From Acinetobacter brisouii CIP 110357 (GTDB taxonomy: Bacteria; Pseudomonadota; Gammaproteobacteria; Pseudomonadales; Moraxellaceae), in contig NZ_KI530765.1 in the NCBI RefSeq assembly GCF_000488275.1, positions 1-64,000 of the forward strand: a DNA stretch of 64,000 bases, in the 5' to 3' direction. The number at the start of each line of letters is the position of its first letter. Position 1 is the first letter of the stretch. The translations under genes were made by a program, and so were the position numbers. The notes below the pieces were generated by a model. It did no database searches, was not told the origin of the DNA, and saw only the letters and a list, made by a program, of their open reading frames with translations. Below are positions 59,583-64,000 of this stretch, piece by piece.

Positions 59583-62392
59583 TCTTAAAGCTGATCGCAA
59601 ACACTCGCTCCACGTCATTGAAACAACGCGTCAATGGACTATTAAACTATATTCAAAATCCCGAAAATACCCGTGCCAAAAATTTGAGCAACTATATCCG
59701 TCAGCCATTTGCATCTCAGCCTGCATGGAATGAGGATGCGCTGCTTGAAAAATGTGTTTATGCCAGCTCAAGGAATTTTCTGGATGATGATCCTGAGCAG
59801 CAAAAAATCGAAATGCTGCAAACCGCGAGTTTAAATCGTCGTGTAGAAGACCCGATCGTGCACCTTGTGGCGAGTTTTAAAAAATTTGAAGTTCCAACAA
59901 TTCAGCAAATCGAAGAGCAGATCGATATTCTGCTCCGGCATTTAAATGCTAAAGCGCTGCAAGTGCAGTATGCAATGCATCTCGATACAGATAATGCGCA
60001 TTATCATGTTGTGATCAACAAGATTCATCCTTTTGAAAAAAATCAGCATCAGCAGCACAAATGCGTCAATCTCGGTGACGGCTGGATCCTCAATGCACTG
60101 CACCGCAGTGCTGCAGAAATTGAAGCCACGCAGGGCTGGAGCTCCGAACCCAATCCGATGTTTGTTTATAATCGACGCACTCAAACAGTAGAAAGCAATC
60201 CTGCATACATGAAAATCTCGGATGCAGAGAAACTTCCTGCACCCATTCTGGATCGGGCTTACCGACATCAACAACCGAGCACGTTACAGCAGGAGATTCA
60301 CTTTGCAAAAAGCTATCAGCAGTATGTTGAATCTTCTGTGCAGAATATTTTGCGTCGCGCCAACTCTTGGCAGGACTGGCATCAGGCGTTAGCGGAAAAA
60401 GGTCTGACGTTTGAAAAAAAACGTAATGGCGCCATTTTTCAGTTAAAGACTTTCACTGAACAGATCACATTTAAAGCGTCCTTGTTTTGTCAGAAGCAAG
60501 CTACCCTGCCCCAGCTGCAGCATCACTGGGGGCCATATCAGACCGCAGCCGAGGGAATCCGTCCCCAAGCCGTCCCGGATCAGGAAGTTCAGTCCCGAGT
60601 AACGTCTCCGTCCAGCAAGACGAAGATCCATCCATTTCATTTATTTCAATCTCAAGATTATCTGGTCGCAGAATTGCACAATGTCTATCTCACCCTGAAA
60701 ATGCAGAAAGATCAAATTACCGACCTGCACAAACAGGCTGCGGCTGAAATCAAGCAGAATCATGAAGATTATCAATTTTTTGAAAGAGATCTACAGATTA
60801 AACAGCAGCAACAGCAATCACCAAACATGGCCTTAGATCAGATTGAAGCCACGCTGGATGATCAGCACGCTCTCCAGCAGAAAAATGATCGATCGGATAG
60901 ACGGACCCAGTATGCACTGAGTCACCAGCAATTGACGGCCAAGTTAGTCAAGGATGGGATGGGACAACTGCTCTTTTCATCACCAAAGATAAATTCGGCA
61001 CAGATCACCTCCTACGCGGATTTTATCTCGCATCTTGATCGGGAACATCCACTGGTTATTGCGCAGCAGTTTCTGCTGGATCAGCGTCAGTCTGCCAATT
61101 TTATTCATGCACCGAATCCCAAATGCCGTCAAGCCCAGCTGATCTATGACGAGCAGCTTAAACATGAACCAATTGCGGTGATGAACCAGTACGGCATCCA
61201 GATGTTTAGCCAGTATTCCATACCGCGAATTCAGCAATGCCTGAAATTGCTGAATGCTGATACTTCAATTGAATTTTCTGGAGAATCATCATTTAAACAA
61301 CAGGCGCAGATTGCCCTGCAGCATCGGGATCACCAGATTGAAGATCCTAACCCACAGCATGAACTGCCGCGACTGGAGCAGATCTCATCCTCTGATCTTG
61401 AGGTGTTTTTTGATCAGCTGTATCAGCACTTTCAGCAACATCACAATCTGCAGACCGCGATTTTCAAAGCCAATTTGCTACTCAGCTGCTGCCATGTGAA
61501 TAGCGATCGACTGGAGCGGAACCTGAAAGAATACAGCGATGAATTTTTTAATTTCAACTTGCAGGCGCCGGATCGCAACAATTTGATGCTGCGCTTAAAA
61601 AGCGTGCTCTGCACCCAGCCCATCGCGCAGAACCGGCAATATTTTAATGCACAGGATCTTGATTTGGTTTGGCAGGTCGCATTAAAACTTGAATACAATT
61701 TATTAAAACGAAAAACAGCCAAAATCATCAACAAGCCAAAGCCGCAAGGTGGTTCGAAACTCGTGATTGAAGAGATTGTGTTACCCGAGAGAGATCCGGA
61801 TTTTTTAAATGAGGTGATGCAAGAATTATCATTCCAGCGTCGCAAATCACGGCTGCAGCAACAGTTCCTCGAAGTTTCTGAGATCAGTTCAACTTCAAAT
61901 TCGTTCGGTGCATGTCAACGCATCGATGCTGAAGTGAAATCCCTACCGCACTTTCCTAAAGACCGATATAAAATCATCTGTCAGTTTGAGCATCAGTTTT
62001 ATATCGACCGTGAGCTCAATCAGACCGCCTTTATTGAAAACACGCATCAGGCATATATTACCGTCGTCAGTCCGCTGGAGGTTCATGTCCGTGATGCCCT
62101 ATTTCTGGCCCATGCGCGATATGGGGAAGTCATGATTTCTGGCAACGAGCAATTCAAGGCACAGGTGGAAGCGATTGCACGCCAGTATCAAATTCCCGTG
62201 ATCCGGGAAGAACATCTCGAACAGCGACAAGCGCAATCGGAGGTTCCGGCCCAGCCGTCAGCAGCTGGGGTTACAGGACATGATCGCCAGACAAATCGAC
62301 CTCAACAGGATTCAACACCACCGCTTGAACCACAACAGCGCCCTAACCCCACATCTCAGAAAAGCGCATATGGTCATGACTTTGATTTATAG
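59579..62392 (+). CDS. Relaxase (MobP-type TraI/MobA) with C-terminal LPD7-like domain
   Basis: The 937-residue protein nicks oriT and pilots the strand in conjugation. The relaxase domain (residues 1-300) has a candidate catalytic Tyr24 (LLNYIQNPEN) and motif III with the metal triad His134/His141/His143 (MHLDTDNAHYHVVINK). The middle is long, glutamine-rich and helical. At about 810-890 (YKIICQFEHQFYIDRELNQT ... VHVRDALFLAHARYG) it resembles the LPD7 domain of other plasmid relaxases. Disordered proline-rich tail. No primase or helicase domain. The plasmid is thus mobilizable but lacks its own transfer channel in this window. Confidence 0.88.
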   Translation: MILKLIANTRSTSLKQRVNGLLNYIQNPENTRAKNLSNYIRQPFASQPAWNEDALLEKCVYASSRNFLDDDPEQQKIEMLQTASLNRRVEDPIVHLVASFKKFEVPTIQQIEEQIDILLRHLNAKALQVQYAMHLDTDNAHYHVVINKIHPFEKNQHQQHKCVNLGDGWILNALHRSAAEIEATQGWSSEPNPMFVYNRRTQTVESNPAYMKISDAEKLPAPILDRAYRHQQPSTLQQEIHFAKSYQQYVESSVQNILRRANSWQDWHQALAEKGLTFEKKRNGAIFQLKTFTEQITFKASLFCQKQATLPQLQHHWGPYQTAAEGIRPQAVPDQEVQSRVTSPSSKTKIHPFHLFQSQDYLVAELHNVYLTLKMQKDQITDLHKQAAAEIKQNHEDYQFFERDLQIKQQQQQSPNMALDQIEATLDDQHALQQKNDRSDRRTQYALSHQQLTAKLVKDGMGQLLFSSPKINSAQITSYADFISHLDREHPLVIAQQFLLDQRQSANFIHAPNPKCRQAQLIYDEQLKHEPIAVMNQYGIQMFSQYSIPRIQQCLKLLNADTSIEFSGESSFKQQAQIALQHRDHQIEDPNPQHELPRLEQISSSDLEVFFDQLYQHFQQHHNLQTAIFKANLLLSCCHVNSDRLERNLKEYSDEFFNFNLQAPDRNNLMLRLKSVLCTQPIAQNRQYFNAQDLDLVWQVALKLEYNLLKRKTAKIINKPKPQGGSKLVIEEIVLPERDPDFLNEVMQELSFQRRKSRLQQQFLEVSEISSTSNSFGACQRIDAEVKSLPHFPKDRYKIICQFEHQFYIDRELNQTAFIENTHQAYITVVSPLEVHVRDALFLAHARYGEVMISGNEQFKAQVEAIARQYQIPVIREEHLEQRQAQSEVPAQPSAAGVTGHDRQTNRPQQDSTPPLEPQQRPNPTSQKSAYGHDFDL

Positions 62393-62412
62393 AAAAAGTC
62401 TAAGTTTCTAAC

Positions 62413-62667
62413 TTAGGCTAAGACATAAGAAGATTCAGGAAAATGTCTTAAAAGAGCCCTTTTCACTGAATCAGGCGTATTGACTTCAGGCTGGACGGCC
62501 AACAAATGGTCCAGCCTGACCAGGATGGCTTCATGATTGTTATAACAGTGATTGACGTCCAGATAACTGGCCATACCGAAGCCCATCGCCACGTTCAGTT
62601 CTCTGATCAATTGATAGCCTAAAGACCTGGCTTCCGGGCTAATCCATAATTCATGGGGTGTCATCAT
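62413..62667 (-). CDS. Small protein of unknown function
   Basis: The 84-residue protein reads MMTPHELWISPEARSLGYQL, with the end YNNHEAILVRLDHLL ... RALLRHFPES related in pattern to the protein at 55860-56105 (Y/FN--EA-L, a proline-glutamate turn, A-----FPE). Convergent with the relaxase; a small hairpin CTAAGTTTCTAACTTAG at 62400-62416 separates them. Function unknown. Confidence 0.6.
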   Translation of the reverse strand: MMTPHELWISPEARSLGYQLIRELNVAMGFGMASYLDVNHCYNNHEAILVRLDHLLAVQPEVNTPDSVKRALLRHFPESSYVLA

Positions 62668-62770
62668 GATAAAACCTTTTTTGCAATTGATGTTGTCTCG
62701 GGTTCTATCGCCCTGGATTACAAGTTATAATTACTGTGTAACGAGGAAATAATACTTGTAAAAGGTAGAT

Positions 62771-62843
62771 ATAACCTGCTGTAGGTTATAAATTACCAAA
62801 GTATTAATTGCATTGCAATAAAAAATAACTTGCAGTAGGTTAT
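62771..62843. promoter_or_regulatory. Two operator copies upstream of an XRE regulator
   Basis: ATAACCTGCTGTAGGTTAT (62771-62789, symmetric arms ATAACCT/AGGTTAT) and ATAACTTGCAGTAGGTTAT (62825-62843) differ in three bases. They sit 22 and 76 bases before the start codon, fitting autoregulation by the encoded protein. Confidence 0.65.
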
Positions 62844-62864
62844 TTTTATATTTTAGAAAACAAT

Positions 62865-63092
62865 ATGATTCATTGTAAGTTATCTAGCCTGATGGGCGAT
62901 CGTAAGATTTTAAAGTTGAGTGATGTAGCCAATGCCACAGGAATTAACCGGAATACATTGACCAGCATGTACTACGATCGTGCCGTCAGAATTGAACTAC
63001 CAGTTGCAGATAAACTGTGTAAGTTCTTTAATTGCAGCATGAATGAGCTGTTTGAATATAGCGATGAAGAGAATGATACCGAATCAGCCTGA
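62865..63092 (+). CDS. Small XRE/Cro-type regulator
   Basis: The 75-residue protein matches the single-domain Cro/YozG type: ILKLSDVANATGINRNTLTS as the helix-turn-helix, LPVADKLCKFFNCSMNELFE as the typical dimer-side tail, and an acidic end. Two symmetric operators precede it. It may control replication or transfer functions. Confidence 0.82.
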   Translation: MIHCKLSSLMGDRKILKLSDVANATGINRNTLTSMYYDRAVRIELPVADKLCKFFNCSMNELFEYSDEENDTESA

Positions 63093-64000
63093 TTTGATCC
63101 TTCCCTGCAAGATCCACATAGATACCCACTAATTGCCTTGGTGTCATTCAACACGCCTCAATGCCTAATGGCGCTATACTGCTTTAAAAGATCAATCCCA
63201 ACCCTTAGATTGATCGTTCACGATGTTGTTACGCCATCCCCGCTTCATCCAGCTTAGATCCCGACATAAATTTCGCAATCACAGAAATCGTCCGCAGCAA
63301 TCTGCTGCTACGTGCGAAGATATATGCTCATAATTTCATCAAAAATAGTAAAAAATCACTGTTTAAGTGTGATTTACAAATTTTTTTGATGAAAACGCCT
63401 AAAAACCACATCAATCGAAAGGTCAAAATTTTTTTTTTGATACGCTCCACCTGTCAGAAAATCGCTAATTTTTAAAAAAATTTTACGCGACCTGATGTGG
63501 TGTGGGTGGAAGGATTAAGCGACGCTAGCGCACCACAGCGATTGTTCTAAGGCATTTAGAGCAAGAGTTGCTACTAGGGTATATCGACAAAGCAACAACG
63601 TGATGAGTAGCTGAATACTTGGCTTAAATCGTATATTGGGGAAACCCTTGCGGAGATGGTTAGTTCAGTTGGTTTGGGAACGTGTCGATGCGGTGTGTGA
63701 ATCGTAATCTCAGCCTATGTAGGAAAGCACAATTACCTACTGCAGATACGACCGATGCGTGGCTCCGTCAGCCCGAAATTGGCATTCGGCAATACTTTAA
63801 GAGCAGGCAATTTTTGCTGGCTCTTAGGGTGAGTATTGCCGAAACTCTTTCAACGTTCACCATCAGCCCAAAGGGCTTGCCCGACGGCTGGTGGGACTGT
63901 TGAAAAGTTGAGCGCTTTAGATGATTAAATATTTACATACTAGCTTGAATATTCTTATGCGAATTTACTGGCTTAGATCCTCATTATTCTTTTTATTTTG
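63093..64000. other. Gene-free region dense in inverted repeats (candidate structured RNA or origin)
   Basis: No convincing gene. Hairpins: GCAGCA/TGCTGC (63294-63308); TTTCATCAAAAA/TTTTTGATGAAA (63334-63345 with 63383-63394) enclosing AAATCAC/GTGATTT; ACCACATCA (63405-63413) with TGATGTGGT (63493-63501); GTAGG/CCTAC near 63719-63742; and a strong nested stem CGGCAATACT ... AGTATTGCCG with AAGAGC/GCTCTT inside, near 63786-63842. From about 63500 the base composition is more GC-rich than its surroundings. It could be a large non-coding RNA, a replication origin or a transfer site. Confidence 0.5.

Noticed and set aside
63682-63903. 73-residue frame at the right edge
   Set aside because: It overlaps strong inverted repeats, lacks a ribosome site and has no known motif; RNA structure is a better account.

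Overview
The window looks like part of a large, mobilizable, AT-rich plasmid (or plasmid-derived island) from Acinetobacter or a close moraxellacean. This rests on three things: 28-bp XerC/XerD (pdif-type) sites of the kind described on Acinetobacter plasmids, remnants of IS6-family elements whose N-terminal transposase fragment resembles IS1006/IS1008, and a relaxase gene with an iteron array. I saw no rRNA, tRNA, CRISPR array or recognisable antibiotic-resistance gene. No replication initiator gene is visible.

Layout. 0-10.4 kb: a serine recombinase, then detoxification and redox genes (acetyltransferase, a DLH-like hydrolase with a LysR regulator, quinone oxidoreductase, two alpha/beta hydrolases, an SCP2-like protein, an Old Yellow Enzyme) ending at an HxlR regulator and a decayed yhdH/acuI-like gene. 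10.5-13.4 kb: DMT transporter, amidohydrolase, LysR. 13.6-14.5 kb: a brnTA module between inverted pdif sites, its toxin frame broken by a stop. 14.5-17.7 kb: three small exported proteins and a dead antitoxin. 17.7-19.9 kb: a diguanylate cyclase plus IS and recombinase debris. 19.9-23.8 kb: a two-component system with a DUF347-type membrane protein and a PAP2 phosphatase. 24.1-28.1 kb: a ttdAB-like dehydratase, MFS carrier and LysR. 28.5-29.4 kb: a YddG-like exporter. 29.7-39.8 kb: a catabolic cluster (porin, cupin, DAO-type oxidase, rubredoxin/reductase fusion, aldehyde dehydrogenase, Rieske oxygenase, BCCT carrier, LysR), probably for a quaternary or N-methylated amine.

40.4-43.4 kb is a pdif segment with an AraC regulator, an MdaB-like quinone reductase and a second DLH-like hydrolase. 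43.4-51.3 kb is a nested defence region: two inverted RelE/NadS toxin-antitoxin copies (proteins identical, DNA diverged) flank a type II restriction-modification set (controller, SacI-like endonuclease, C5-cytosine methyltransferase), a DUF262/DUF1524 protein and an unknown 322-residue protein. 52-55 kb carries a helicase IV-like protein. 55-63 kb is a plasmid backbone: small regulators, orphan antitoxins, seven helically phased iterons, a MobC-like protein and a large relaxase with an LPD7-like domain. The last 0.9 kb is non-coding and rich in inverted repeats.

The genes behave as exchangeable blocks. Xer sites with the shared central hexamer GGTGTA, and direct repeats of IS6 remnant plus pdif around 17.4-40.5 kb, suggest how catabolic, signalling and defence blocks were added. 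Three copies of a putative small RNA with CAGGAUG-type hairpin loops, a ribosome-binding site buried in a hairpin, and repeated operator motifs are the main non-coding novelties. All functional assignments come from reading the sequence by eye; no database search was run.
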